45,904 nt of DNA from JBLHKW01 sp047618565 (GTDB lineage: Bacteria > Planctomycetota > UBA1135 > GCA-002686595): assembly GCA_047618565.1 (NCBI GenBank), contig JBLHKW010000015.1:1-45904 (forward strand), given 5' to 3'. This document shows, piece by piece, positions 25,621 through 34,815 of the stretch (position 1 is the stretch's first letter; the number at the start of each line of letters is the position of its first letter). Position numbers and translations under genes: made by a program. The notes under the pieces were generated by a model. The model saw nothing but the letters and a program-made list of their open reading frames with translations, searched no databases and had not been told where the DNA came from.

Positions 25621-26922
25621 ATGCGCATCACCGTTATTGGAACCGGCTACGTCGGACTCGTCGCTGGAACCTGCTTTGCCGAGAGCGGCAATACCGTCAC
25701 CTGCGTCGATATCGACGCCGAGAAAATCGGAAACCTCAAGCGGGGCATCGTCCCCATCTACGAGCCCGGGCTCGAAGAGCTGCTCAAACGCAACGCGCGT
25801 GATGGCCGGCTGCGGTTCACGACCGACTACCAGGAGGGCATGGACCGGGCCCAGATCGTGTTCATCGCGGTCGGAACGCCGCCCGGTGACGACGGCTCCG
25901 CGGACGTCCGTTACGTGCTCGCCGCAGCGCGCTCGATCGCCGGTCACATGCAGGACTACGTCGTGGTTGTCGACAAGTCGACCGTGCCCGTTGGAACTGC
26001 CGACAAGGTCCGGGCAGCCATGAAGGAAGTCACGGACCTCGACTTCGACGTGGTGAGCAACCCGGAGTTCCTGAAAGAAGGCGCGGCGATCGACGACTTC
26101 CTGCGCCCGAACCGGGTCGTCATCGGATCGGATTCGGAGCGCGCCGCCGGCGTGATGGATGAGCTTTACGAGCCCTTCGTGCGCACCGGCAACCCGATCA
26201 TCCACATGGATATTGCCTCGGCCGAGCTCACGAAATACGCGGCCAACGCGATGCTCGCCACGCGCATCTCCTTCATGAACGAGGTCGCAAACGTCTGCCA
26301 GAAGGTCGGCGCGAACGTCGACGCCGTGCGCCGTGGCATCGGATCCGACGACCGCATCGGATCACGGTTCCTGTTCTCCGGTGTGGGTTATGGAGGCTCG
26401 TGCTTCCCGAAGGACGTCAAGGCCATCATCAAGACCTCGGACGACAACGGCTACGACTTCAAGATCCTGAAGGCCGTGGAGGACGTCAACGAGCGCCAGA
26501 AGCATCTGCTGTTCGAGATGATCAGCGAGCACTTCGGCAGCGACCTCAAGGGGAAGCACTTTGCTATCTGGGGCCTGGCCTTCAAGCCGAACACGGATGA
26601 CATGCGTGAGGCGCCTTCGATCACCCTCAGCGACCAGCTGATCGAGGCCGGCGCCACGGTGATCGCCCATGATCCCGAAGCCATGGAAGAGTCGCGCAAG
26701 CACTACCTGGGCGACCGTATCCAGTATGCCGAGACTCCGATGGCGGCCCTGGACGGGGCGGATGCGCTCGTGATCGTCACCGAGTGGAACGAGTTCCGCC
26801 GTCCGGACTTCGATGCGGTGAAGGCCAAGCTCCGTCAGCCCCTGATCTTCGACGGCCGGAACATCTACCGGCGCAAGACGCTCGAGGAAGCCGGCTTCAA
26901 GTACTGGGGCATCGGACGCTGA
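25621..26922 (+). CDS. ugd: UDP-glucose 6-dehydrogenase
   Basis: Oxidises UDP-glucose to UDP-glucuronate for surface polysaccharides. 433 residues. NAD-binding GTGYVGLVAG at the N-terminus, VGTPPGDDGSAD, KSTVPVGT, NPEFLKEGAAI.DF..P.R, Lys205 in ELTKYAANAML, catalytic Cys261 in GYGGSCFPKD, GLAFKPNTDDMREAPS and EWNEFR. All active-site residues are present. A strong terminator follows 56 bases after the stop. It fits with the glycan-related genes further right. Confidence 0.96.
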   Translation: MRITVIGTGYVGLVAGTCFAESGNTVTCVDIDAEKIGNLKRGIVPIYEPGLEELLKRNARDGRLRFTTDYQEGMDRAQIVFIAVGTPPGDDGSADVRYVLAAARSIAGHMQDYVVVVDKSTVPVGTADKVRAAMKEVTDLDFDVVSNPEFLKEGAAIDDFLRPNRVVIGSDSERAAGVMDELYEPFVRTGNPIIHMDIASAELTKYAANAMLATRISFMNEVANVCQKVGANVDAVRRGIGSDDRIGSRFLFSGVGYGGSCFPKDVKAIIKTSDDNGYDFKILKAVEDVNERQKHLLFEMISEHFGSDLKGKHFAIWGLAFKPNTDDMREAPSITLSDQLIEAGATVIAHDPEAMEESRKHYLGDRIQYAETPMAALDGADALVIVTEWNEFRRPDFDAVKAKLRQPLIFDGRNIYRRKTLEEAGFKYWGIGR

Positions 26923-26978
26923 TCTGCAGCGCTTCGGGGGCAGCCGCGCACGCGCCGTAACGTCGCCTCAAAGACATC

Positions 26979-27017
26979 GGGCGGTCCATCTCGATACACT
27001 CGAGAGGACCGCCCTTT
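26979..27017 (+). terminator. Rho-independent terminator of ugd
   Basis: A 9-bp GC stem (GGGCGGTCC/GGACCGCCC) continues, after one bulged A, into a 6-bp stem TCTCGA/TCGAGA with loop TACAC. TTTG follows. The rest of the gap to 27159 shows nothing I can support. Confidence 0.8.
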
Positions 27018-27159
27018 GTGATGTCGTAGCAGCGTCGGGTTTGTCGAGTCGCAGCCTGAGTCACTTGTGTGACTACACCCTGACTGGTCTCGGCGCCCCT
27101 GACGAGCGCATTCATACAGCATCAACCAGCGCCGTGGGAACAATTAACACCACGGTTGT

Positions 27160-27894
27160 TCAAAAAAAATCCATGCGTGCGGGACTCTCGACGGATTGCA
27201 CGTCGCTTCCAACCGCGTTTGTGTCCTTCGAAAACCGTTTGAGGTCACGCTCGACACGTTCGAACAACGGTCCATGGTCGAGTCGCGTTCGCAGCTGCTC
27301 CAACGTGTCCACCGCTGCCCGTTTACGACCGGACTCGCACTGCACGCGCGCCAACCAGAACAGTGCAACGTCACGCACGTAGGGCTCCTCGCAGGGGCTC
27401 ATGAGCAATTTCTGGTACTGACGCATGGCGAGATCAGCCTCGCCGCGGCGACGGGCGAGGTGTCCAAGCTCAACGCGCGCTCTGTACGCGAGCACGCATG
27501 GGATGCCGATCGCGGCACGCTCGAATGCGCTCCACGCGCGATCGAACTCACCACCGGCACGGGCGAGTTCCCCGACCCGGAACGCCGCCTCGACCCCGTG
27601 TGGATCCGTTCCAGATGCGTACTCGTACACCTTCTCGTAGGCCTCGATGGCCCGCTGACGCATCTCTGGACGTTGATTCAGCAGTGCACCACTCATCTGA
27701 CGCTTGATCCGGCGCGCCCGCTCGAAGGCCTCACTCACCGCCACGGAACACGCTTCCTGGGCAGGCTTCGGACGAATCGACGGCCGCAGGTATGTGGATC
27801 GCACGTGACCGGCGCCCCTGCGCCCCGGTGCAAGCAACATCAGCCCCGTCAGAACGCCAAACGCCATGACCACGCGCGCTCGTCGACCGATCAC
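27160..27894 (-). CDS. Exported TPR-like repeat protein coupled to ECF sigma factor
   Basis: 244 residues. An N-terminal hydrophobic stretch after RRAR (about 6-23) suggests a signal peptide or anchor. TPR-like helical repeats follow: AIEAYEKVYEYA, AAFRVGELARAGGEFDRAWSAFERA, ARVELGHLARRRGEADLAMRQYQKLL and ALFWLARVQCESGRKRAAVDTLEQL. The start GTG 27894 overlaps the sigma factor stop (GTGA), so the two are translated together. It occupies the usual place of an anti-sigma factor but has no recognisable anti-sigma domain; a role in sensing or in the regulated process is an inference. It ends with a run of eight T in the last codons. Confidence 0.65.
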   Translation of the reverse strand: MIGRRARVVMAFGVLTGLMLLAPGRRGAGHVRSTYLRPSIRPKPAQEACSVAVSEAFERARRIKRQMSGALLNQRPEMRQRAIEAYEKVYEYASGTDPHGVEAAFRVGELARAGGEFDRAWSAFERAAIGIPCVLAYRARVELGHLARRRGEADLAMRQYQKLLMSPCEEPYVRDVALFWLARVQCESGRKRAAVDTLEQLRTRLDHGPLFERVERDLKRFSKDTNAVGSDVQSVESPARMDFF

Positions 27895-28580
27895 GACATG
27901 CCGTCGAGCAGGCGCCGCGTCCTGTCTGTCGCAACCCGCTGGCGCATCAGCGATTCGAGACGCCGGCGGGCGCGAAACAGATGCACCTTGACGAGGTGCG
28001 GCTCGATCCCACAGCGAAGGCCGGTGACCGTGCAGCTCTCGCCCTCACGATAGTAGGTATCGAGGACTGATCGGTCGCTCGCGCGCAGGTCGGACAGGCC
28101 CTGAGCCAGGTGAGACAGCACGGCATCCCGATCGAGCTCGTCGCCCCCGACCTCGATCCAGGCCTCCTCGCGCCCGTCCCCGGGAAAGGACTCGCACCCC
28201 TCGATCGCGTCGCAGAGCTCCTCGTCCAGGCCCAGGCTCGGCCCGCGACCCGACCGGACGGCCCGATCGCTCAAGACGTTGCTGGCGATCCTCATGACCC
28301 ACGAACGCAGGCGACGTGTATCCGTGAGCGAGCCGCGATAGCGCGCGGCGCGCACGAAGGTCTCCTGGATGACGTCATCTGCCTCGTTCTGATCGCGACA
28401 GCGGGACGCCAGAAAGCGCAGGAGTGGCTCCCGCAAGCGCTCCAGCCCTTCCCAGCACGGCGCCGTACCGTTCGTCCTGTCACTGCGTGTCGTCTGTGCC
28501 TGCAATCGCCAGCCCCCCTGTGTTGCGGATCCGGCCACGGGACATCCCGGCCGGTGCATAGGAGACCCGGCCGGCGACAC
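27891..28580 (-). CDS. ECF-type RNA polymerase sigma factor
   Basis: 229 residues from GTG 28580; an ATG at 28559 is an alternative because the domain begins only near residue 44. Sigma region 2 is LLRFLASRCRDQNEADDV, then IQETFVRAARYRG and LRSWVMRIASNVLSDRAV. Region 4 is LSDLRASDRSVLDTYYREGES and HLVKVHLFRARRRLESLM. The regions are joined by an acidic linker rich in Glu and Asp. It probably controls its own operon and envelope or stress genes, but no target is visible. Confidence 0.88.
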   Translation of the reverse strand: MSPAGSPMHRPGCPVAGSATQGGWRLQAQTTRSDRTNGTAPCWEGLERLREPLLRFLASRCRDQNEADDVIQETFVRAARYRGSLTDTRRLRSWVMRIASNVLSDRAVRSGRGPSLGLDEELCDAIEGCESFPGDGREEAWIEVGGDELDRDAVLSHLAQGLSDLRASDRSVLDTYYREGESCTVTGLRCGIEPHLVKVHLFRARRRLESLMRQRVATDRTRRLLDGMS

Positions 28581-28652
28581 GCGGCTACCGCACAGGCGGA
28601 TTGGGGAGAACGAAGCGATCGATCGGCGGCTCGATCAAAGGGGGATTCGACG

Positions 28653-28677
28653 AAAAAGGGGCGGCTGTCGCCGCCCC
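28653..28677 (-). terminator. Rho-independent terminator of the periplasmic TPR gene
   Basis: Minus strand GGGGCGGC-GACA-GCCGCCCC followed by TTTTT, a textbook hairpin. It lies 32 bases after the stop of the gene at 28710-29813 and separates it from the sigma factor gene. Confidence 0.88.
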
Positions 28678-28709
28678 TCATGTGGAACCTCTGAGCGCTT
28701 GGGATGCCG

Positions 28710-29813
28710 CTATTTTCGGAAACCACTGGCCTCGGTAGCCCACGCCGTGCCCGCAAAGTCCCGCAGGACGGCGGTGTAGAGGCGCTGCTCACGCTCCTGG
28801 CTCTGGACATCCTGGAACTGGGCGTAACAGCGACCGGCGTAAAACATCGCCTTCGGGGTGTAACGCACCTGCGACTTGTAGACCACGGCCACGCGCATGT
28901 AGTTGACGATGGCCTGTTGCAGGATCTCGCCACCCTCCTTGCCAGCGTCGTTCAGGCCAACGCCCTTCTGGTAGAGGCAGTCTCCGAGACCGGTGTACGC
29001 TGCGGCGAGGGTTCGATCGTCCGCCTTCGGGTCGGCCGTAACCTCGCTGAAGATCTTCTCCGCGCCTTCCAGGTCGTTGCCGTTCAGCGCAGCCTCGCCG
29101 ATGGCGACGCGCGCACGGTTACGAACCACGGGATACTTGGACCCGGCGCCGCTGATGATCTTCTGGAGCCCCGTCTCGCGCTGACCGGCCTGCACCGTGT
29201 CGTCGTAGAGCAGTCGCGCCAGATCTCGCTCGAGCTTCCAGCGATCCGAGAGGCCCCTGTCCGAAATCACGGCCGAGAACCCATCGACGACCTTGACGGC
29301 ATCGCCCTTCTTGCCGAGCAGGAAGATCGCCTCGGCCTTCTTGAGGTAGGCGGCCGGAAGGTGACGTGAATCGGGCGCCTTCTCGATCAGTCTGTCGGCG
29401 GCCTCCACGGTCACCTCGTAGTCGCCGACGGCAGCGCTCAGCTCGATCAGACGGTTCATGGCGTGAGCCGTCGACCAGCGATAACGGGTGAGCGGCTTTT
29501 CGGCATCGAGCACATCCGTGATGTACTCGTCGAAATCGATGGCCGCGTCCTCGTAGAAGCCGTCCTTGACGCTCGACTCGGCGCGGTCGATCACCTTGGG
29601 CATGCGGTCGTAGTCGATCGCCAGCACCTTGTCGGAGTCGACGCTCTTCTCGCTGTTGCCGTCCTTGTAGGTGACGACCAGCAGCTCCTCGGTCTGGATC
29701 GTGATGTCGGCAATCGTCTTGCCATCACTCAGGTAGATCGTGTCTGCGACGACGAAGGGGCAGGCGACCAGAAGGACGAGGGGCGCCAGCGGGCGCAGGG
29801 GTGAATCGAACAT
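28710..29813 (-). CDS. Periplasmic TPR-repeat protein
   Basis: 367 residues. Signal peptide (about 1-23, cleaved near VVADT), then a small beta-rich segment (TIYLSDGKTIADITIQTEELLVVTYKDG) typical of short Sm-like or SH3-like N-termini in such proteins. Helical repeats follow to the end (AAYLKKAEAIFLLGKKGDAVKVV, ARVAIGEAALNGNDLEGAEKIF, AAYTGLGDCLYQKGVGLN). Exported scaffold protein of unknown partner. It has its own promoter and terminator, so it is a single-gene unit. Confidence 0.75.
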   Translation of the reverse strand: MFDSPLRPLAPLVLLVACPFVVADTIYLSDGKTIADITIQTEELLVVTYKDGNSEKSVDSDKVLAIDYDRMPKVIDRAESSVKDGFYEDAAIDFDEYITDVLDAEKPLTRYRWSTAHAMNRLIELSAAVGDYEVTVEAADRLIEKAPDSRHLPAAYLKKAEAIFLLGKKGDAVKVVDGFSAVISDRGLSDRWKLERDLARLLYDDTVQAGQRETGLQKIISGAGSKYPVVRNRARVAIGEAALNGNDLEGAEKIFSEVTADPKADDRTLAAAYTGLGDCLYQKGVGLNDAGKEGGEILQQAIVNYMRVAVVYKSQVRYTPKAMFYAGRCYAQFQDVQSQEREQRLYTAVLRDFAGTAWATEASGFRK

Positions 29814-29900
29814 CAGCTTCTCTGGACTCGGATCCGGACGGGTGGAGGCAACGGGTACCCCTCCACCGGAGAGGGGTTACGGGCCGAAAACCGGGCCGGG

Positions 29901-29930
29901 AGGATAGTGTGGGATGGCCAAAACTGTCAA
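29901..29930 (-). promoter_or_regulatory. Sigma-70-type promoter for the periplasmic TPR gene
   Basis: Consensus TTGACA (29930-29925), an 18-base spacer and TATCCT (29906-29901), about 90 bases before the ATG at 29813. The leader contains a GC-rich hairpin (CCCCTC...GGAGGGG). Confidence 0.6.
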
Positions 29931-30060
29931 CTTGGCCCTCGGGTCGTCTCCATAATATAAGGCGCGGGCCAGGCGTCCCCCGGGAGCGGTCTGGAGCCCC
30001 TCTCCCGCCCAGGGCCCTATTCCCCGATCCTGGGGACGGGGACGAATTCCCCACAATCGG

Positions 30061-30621
30061 TCAGACCGCGGGGCTAACGACCATCGCGGCGGCCAGATCA
30101 CGGGCCAGATCGGGCCCGACCAGGTCCTCGACCAGCGCCAGGGCGAATTCCATGGCCGTCCCGGGGCCCTGGCTGGTCAGGAGATTGCCGGAGCGTACGA
30201 CCCGTGCCCGGGGTTGCAGCTGAGTCCCGGCCAGCCGATCGTGGACCCCGGGATGGGCGGTGATCGGCTGCTCGCCGACGATACCGGCCGCGGACAGCAC
30301 CATGGGCGCCGCGCAGATGGCCGCGGTGAGCTTGCCCGCCTCGAAGAAGTCCCGCACCGCCTGCAATACGCTCTCCGTGGCGATCATGTTCAGGGTGCCA
30401 CCCATACCACCCGGCAGAACGATGGCATCGAAGGCAGCGGGATCGATCGCGGCCCAGGCCACGTCCGCATGCAGCCGCATGCCACGCGATCCGAGGATCG
30501 GACCGCTTCCGAGCCCGGCCAGGGTGACCTGGAGGTCCGCACGACGCAGAACGTCCACGATGGTGACGGTCTCGATCTCCTCGAAGCCTTCCGCCAGCGG
30601 GACGAGTACTTTGGTGGTCAT
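30061..30621 (-). CDS. DJ-1/PfpI (YajL-type) family protein
   Basis: 186 residues from ATG 30621, which is preceded by AAGGAGA. Family motifs are VPLAEGFEEIE with the conserved Glu, ILGSRGMRLHAD, AIVLPGGMGG, the nucleophile elbow AAICAAPMVLSAAGI with the reactive Cys, and GPGTAMEFALALVE. Members are cytosolic and linked to protein or nucleotide deglycation and oxidative stress; which activity applies cannot be told from sequence. It is divergent from the DUF523 gene. Confidence 0.9.
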   Translation of the reverse strand: MTTKVLVPLAEGFEEIETVTIVDVLRRADLQVTLAGLGSGPILGSRGMRLHADVAWAAIDPAAFDAIVLPGGMGGTLNMIATESVLQAVRDFFEAGKLTAAICAAPMVLSAAGIVGEQPITAHPGVHDRLAGTQLQPRARVVRSGNLLTSQGPGTAMEFALALVEDLVGPDLARDLAAAMVVSPAV

Positions 30622-30720
30622 CGGAGATCTCCTTGAACGGAATCGGGAGGGGCAGTGTAACGCCGCACGCACGCGCGCGACGACTGTGCAACCTGGTAGC
30701 CGGCAGGGTAGGCTGCGCCC

Positions 30721-31206
30721 ATGACCCGCCCGGATTCGCAAGACGACGCAGCCAGCGAACCCGTGCTCGTCAGTGCCTGCCTGATGGGCGTGCGCTGCCG
30801 CTACGACGGGCGGGCCAACGAGGACAGTGAGCTCGCGCGGCACCTCGCTGGCTCCGGAATGAAGGCGGTCCCGTTCTGTCCCGAAGAGCAGGGCGGCCTG
30901 GGTACGCCGCGGCCCGCGGCCTGGATCGAGGATACGGATGCGGCAGCCGTCGTAGATGGGGCAGCGCGAGTGGTGAGCGAGACCGGTGAGGATGTCAGCG
31001 ATGCCTTCCTGAGCGGTGCGCGGGCTGCGCTCGCCACCTGCCAGGCGCAGGGAATCAGGCGCGCGTTCCTCAAGGAGCGCTCCCCGTCCTGTGGCACGAC
31101 CCAGACCCACGTGGATGGCCAGCTGACCGCCGGCCCCGGCGTGACGACGGAGGTGCTGCGCCGCGGTGGAGTGCGCGTCGAGGGGATCGAGGGTCGACGC
31201 GAGTAG
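30721..31206 (+). CDS. DUF523 family protein
   Basis: 161 residues. VLVSACLMGVRCRYDG near the N-terminus, FCPEEQGGLGTPRP and AFLKERSPSCG are the DUF523 signatures, with conserved cysteines in SACL, VRC, FCPE and PSCG suggesting metal or cluster binding. The biochemical role of the family is unknown to me. Cytosolic. About 80 bases precede the ATG of the SGNH gene. Confidence 0.88.
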   Translation: MTRPDSQDDAASEPVLVSACLMGVRCRYDGRANEDSELARHLAGSGMKAVPFCPEEQGGLGTPRPAAWIEDTDAAAVVDGAARVVSETGEDVSDAFLSGARAALATCQAQGIRRAFLKERSPSCGTTQTHVDGQLTAGPGVTTEVLRRGGVRVEGIEGRRE

Positions 31207-31286
31207 CTGCGTCCCGCGGCCAGTCCGTGGGAAACGCTCGAGACCGGGCGGCGAAAGGCCGCGGCCGCGGGGTTATCGTGGCCGGC

Positions 31287-32066
31287 ATGCTGCGCGGATC
31301 GATCAGCAAGCTCGCCGCGGTGCTCGCACTCCTGGCGATGCTCCTGGGAACCCTGGCCTGGTACGAGGTCGTACCGGGTGGCTGGACCTTGCGTGGCTGG
31401 ATCCTTCCCCACGCCGTGCGCCAGGCCCAGGAACAGGCCCAACGCAGCCGCACGCGCCTGGCGCTCTTCGCGACCGAGAACCCTTCGGTTGCGCCGCACT
31501 CCATCGTGTTCCTGGGTTCGTCGACGATCGAGCGCTTCCCACTGCCCGTGCTCTTCCCGGACCGACCGGTCCTTAACCGCGGAATCGGCAACGAGACGGC
31601 CACCGAACTCCTGCGGCGACTGGATGCGAGCCTGCCCGCAGCCGACCCCGCTGCGGCTGTCCTTTACGTGGGCAGTCTCGATTTTCGGCGGGAGCGGTGC
31701 ACCCCGGAAACCACGCGCCGCAGGGTGGCGCGCATCGTGGATGGGTTGCGCGGACGCTACCCGGATCTGCCGATCGCGCTGATCGGCCTGCTCTCCGAGT
31801 GGGACTTCCCGACGGACCGCGTGGAAGCCCTGGCGGAGACCAACCGTGCCCTGGCCGACCTGGCCCGGGACGCGGGCCTGACCTTCATCCGAACGGATCG
31901 GCCCCCGATCACCAACCGCTCGGGCCACCTGGACCGGGCCAGCTCCGTGGACCGGCTGCACCTGGGCCCGGAAGGCTATCGACACCTGGCGCGCTGGCTG
32001 ATCGAGGCCGGTGGACCGCTGGGCACATTGCTCGGGGGAACGGAACGGACAAAAAAGGGCACGTGA
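31287..32066 (+). CDS. Membrane-anchored SGNH/GDSL hydrolase
   Basis: About 259 residues from ATG 31287; an upstream in-frame GTG 31227 gives an unlikely basic extension. One N-terminal membrane segment (about 8-28) is followed by the SGNH core: nucleophile Ser in VFLGSSTIERF, block II Gly in NRGIGNETA, and block V DRLHLGPEGY with Asp and His. The block III GxND reads GSLD, so the oxyanion Asn is replaced. Probably extracytoplasmic esterase or acetylhydrolase acting on a glycan; it lies just upstream of a flippase. Confidence 0.8.
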   Translation: MLRGSISKLAAVLALLAMLLGTLAWYEVVPGGWTLRGWILPHAVRQAQEQAQRSRTRLALFATENPSVAPHSIVFLGSSTIERFPLPVLFPDRPVLNRGIGNETATELLRRLDASLPAADPAAAVLYVGSLDFRRERCTPETTRRRVARIVDGLRGRYPDLPIALIGLLSEWDFPTDRVEALAETNRALADLARDAGLTFIRTDRPPITNRSGHLDRASSVDRLHLGPEGYRHLARWLIEAGGPLGTLLGGTERTKKGT

Positions 32067-32111
32067 GCGGGATCCCTGACCGATGATGCCTGGGGAGAAT
32101 TCCGCTCGCCA

Positions 32112-33650
32112 ATGCTGAAGAACATCGGATCCAACTGGGCACTGAACGTCCTGCAGATTCTCGTGTTCATGGTGCTGTCGCCCTTCGTGGTGCGCACCCT
32201 GGGCCAGGACGTGAACGGCGTCTGGCAGAGCATCGTGGCGCTGGCCGGGCCGCTTCAGCTGCTCATCCTGGGCGTCCCCATGGCGTCCGTGCGCTTCATC
32301 ACGGAGAACCTGTCGAAGGGCGACCGCGAAGGCACGAACGCGGCGGTCTCCACATGCCTGGCGATCTGCCTGATCATGGGTGTCGTCGCGCTCGTCACGG
32401 GCACAGGCCTCTACTTTCTGTTCGAGCACAAGTACCTCAGCAGCGAGTCCTGGGCGGGCCTCACGGCACAGACGACCGCCGATGCGCGCATCGCGTTTGT
32501 GGTATTTGTGCTGACCGTAACGATGGGCTTCGCCGCGCGCCTGCCCTACGGGATCTTCGAGGCCCACCACGACTTCGTGCGGCGCAACCTTGTGGTCGGC
32601 GGAGGGTTCCTGCTCAAGCTTGCCCTGACCCTGATCCTGCTGTCCCACGACGCATCCCTGGTGCTGCTGGCAATCGTGCAGATCACCTGCATGCTGACGG
32701 AGTTTGCCGTCGCGCTGTGGGTCGTGCGCCGGAACTACCCCGAGATCTCGTTCGGACTGCGCGCCTTCGACCGCTCGATGGTACGCCGCATCCTGTCCTT
32801 CAGCATCTTCGCGATGCTGCTCAACGTCGGAGCCCAGCTCGCCTTCCGTACGGACGCACTCGTCATCGGATGGTTCGAGAGCCCCGGCGACGTGACCACC
32901 TACGACATCGGTAACAAGATCTTCGAGCCGTTCACGAACCTGGTGCTCGGCATCGGCATGGTGGTCATGCCGCTCGCAACCGCCTTGCACGCCAAGGGGC
33001 AGACAGCGGACCTCGGCGCGGTCCTGTCGAAATGGACCAAGATCTCGTTCACGCTGGTTCTGGCGATCGGCATCTTCCTGCTGGTCCTCGGCCCCGAGTT
33101 CCTCGCATGGTGGTTCGGCGACGACTACGACCCGCAGAGCGGCAGTCTACTGCAGGTCCTGATGGTCTCGTTCCTGATCTTCCTTCCCGTACGCGGCGTG
33201 GCCCTGCCGATCCTGATGGGCCTGGGTAAACCCGGGCGTCCGGCGATCGGGCTGCTCGGCATGGGATTGCTCAACCTCCTGCTGAGCGTGGCGCTGATCG
33301 GTCCCTACGGGTTGATGGGCGTGGCTCTGGGGACGGCCATTCCGAACGTGCTCTTCGCGGGCTTCGTCTTCCTGACCGCCTGCCGCCAGCTCGACCTGAA
33401 GCCCATGGAGCTGGCCCTGTACAGCGCTGGGCGCGCCTTGCTCGGCGCCCTACCGGCCACCCTGTTGCTGCTCATCATCAAGTGGAACCTGTCCGTGGAC
33501 GGATTCCTGCAGCTCACGCTGGCCGGCATCGCCTTCGTGTTGATGTTCGCGCTCGCACAGGTGCTGTTCGTCTTCAAGGGTGACGCACACCTCGACCTGC
33601 ACGCGCTGATCATGCGCAGGCTGAGGGCGGCTCGAGGCGAAGGGAACTGA
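32112..33650 (+). CDS. Polysaccharide flippase (Wzx/MATE-like)
   Basis: 512 residues, about twelve to fourteen membrane helices starting at residue 8 (NWALNVLQILVFMVLSPFVVRTLG), with the family feature of an N-terminal GSNWALN-type helix and VNGVWQSIVAL. It belongs to the oligosaccharide flippase group that turns lipid-linked glycans to the outer face. It is coupled to the following SGNH gene by a TGATG overlap, and together with the preceding hydrolase forms a likely surface-glycan unit. Confidence 0.9.
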   Translation: MLKNIGSNWALNVLQILVFMVLSPFVVRTLGQDVNGVWQSIVALAGPLQLLILGVPMASVRFITENLSKGDREGTNAAVSTCLAICLIMGVVALVTGTGLYFLFEHKYLSSESWAGLTAQTTADARIAFVVFVLTVTMGFAARLPYGIFEAHHDFVRRNLVVGGGFLLKLALTLILLSHDASLVLLAIVQITCMLTEFAVALWVVRRNYPEISFGLRAFDRSMVRRILSFSIFAMLLNVGAQLAFRTDALVIGWFESPGDVTTYDIGNKIFEPFTNLVLGIGMVVMPLATALHAKGQTADLGAVLSKWTKISFTLVLAIGIFLLVLGPEFLAWWFGDDYDPQSGSLLQVLMVSFLIFLPVRGVALPILMGLGKPGRPAIGLLGMGLLNLLLSVALIGPYGLMGVALGTAIPNVLFAGFVFLTACRQLDLKPMELALYSAGRALLGALPATLLLLIIKWNLSVDGFLQLTLAGIAFVLMFALAQVLFVFKGDAHLDLHALIMRRLRAARGEGN

Positions 33651-34813
33651 TGGGCGAGATCATGAACGTGCTGCTGATCGCCGCCGGCAGCGCTCTGGCA
33701 GCCTTCGTCGCCGCCGAGTGGCTCGCACGGCTCTGGTTGCGAACGCGCGAGCGGTACTGGGTCTGGACGCCTTACCGACGCATCCACATGGAGATCGATC
33801 GGGAGACCCTGCCGTCGCTCGAGCCGCTGGTGCGTTTCGAGATCAACCGTGACGGGGAACGCGGCGACGAACCACCCGCGGCGGGGCCGAACACCTATCG
33901 TGCGTTGATCGTGGGCGGGAGTGCGGCCGAATGCTACCTGCTCGACCAGGAGAGCACCTGGCCAGCGGTCGTCCAGAGCCTGTTGCGCGAACCGGAGAAC
34001 CTCGAGCGGCTTGAGCACACCCAGGTCCACGTGGGCAGCGCCGCGCGCTCACTGGTCCCCTGCTGGTACATCCAGCGCATGCTCGCGCGCACCCTGCCGC
34101 GCATCCAGAAGCTGGACGTTGCGATCCTCATGGTGGGCGCCAGCGACCTGGTGGGCTGGCTCGAGAAAAAGGGGCCCGCCGTCGTGGAACACGGGGGATT
34201 GCCGACATCCAGCTACTTCGGACAGCATCCGGAGGGCCCGTTTGGCTGGACCCTGCGTAGCCTGGCCCTGCGCAAGCTCGTGGGACGCGTGCAGCAGCGC
34301 TTCCTGCGCCCCATCGAGCGTCGTGAGCGCACGGGCAAGAAGATCGCCGACAACCGCGCCATGCGCGCGCGTGCGCAGGAACTGCTCGACACGTATCCCG
34401 ATCCGAAGCCGATGCTGGAGGCCTACGCACGGGATCTGCGACGCGTGATCGACCTGTTGCGCACGCGCGCCGGGCGCGTCCTGGTGGTCGGTCAGCCCTG
34501 GTTCGACAAGGAATTCGACGCCGCGGAGAAGGCCGTCATGTGGAATTTTGGTGCCGGGCGGCCCTACGACGGTGAGGTCAGCGTGTACTACACGCACCGC
34601 GTGGCGTCCGAGCTGATGGGCCAGGTCGACGCCGTCACCGCCAGCGTGGCGCGCGATGCGGGCGTCGAGCACCTGGACCTGATGCCGATCCTCGAGCGCA
34701 ACCTCGAGACCTACTACGACTTCTTCCACTTCACGCCCAAGGGTGCGCGCGCAGTGGGTGCGAGCGTGGCGCAGGCTCTGATCGCAGACCACCCGTCACG
34801 GCCGGATCATTAA
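33650..34813 (+). CDS. Membrane-anchored SGNH-like protein, coupled to flippase
   Basis: 387 residues. N-terminal membrane segment (about 6-25). SGNH-type features: LIVGGSAAECYLL (nucleophile region), ILMVGASDLVGWL (block III) and DFFHFTPKGARAVG near the C-terminus with the Asp and His of the catalytic dyad. Resembles AlgX- or OafA-type SGNH proteins that add or remove acyl groups on exported polysaccharide; substrate not known. ATG 33650 overlaps the flippase stop; an ATG at 33662 is also possible. A terminator follows. Confidence 0.75.
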   Translation: MGEIMNVLLIAAGSALAAFVAAEWLARLWLRTRERYWVWTPYRRIHMEIDRETLPSLEPLVRFEINRDGERGDEPPAAGPNTYRALIVGGSAAECYLLDQESTWPAVVQSLLREPENLERLEHTQVHVGSAARSLVPCWYIQRMLARTLPRIQKLDVAILMVGASDLVGWLEKKGPAVVEHGGLPTSSYFGQHPEGPFGWTLRSLALRKLVGRVQQRFLRPIERRERTGKKIADNRAMRARAQELLDTYPDPKPMLEAYARDLRRVIDLLRTRAGRVLVVGQPWFDKEFDAAEKAVMWNFGAGRPYDGEVSVYYTHRVASELMGQVDAVTASVARDAGVEHLDLMPILERNLETYYDFFHFTPKGARAVGASVAQALIADHPSRPDH

Positions 34814-34815
34814 AG

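Noticed and set aside
27163..27170. Run of eight T on the minus strand as a terminator
   Set aside because: It lies within the last codons of the TPR gene and no GC hairpin precedes it.
30801..32990. 729-codon minus-strand frame
   Set aside because: Antisense to DUF523, SGNH hydrolase and flippase genes; composition rich in His, Gln, Asp and Arg as expected for shadows.
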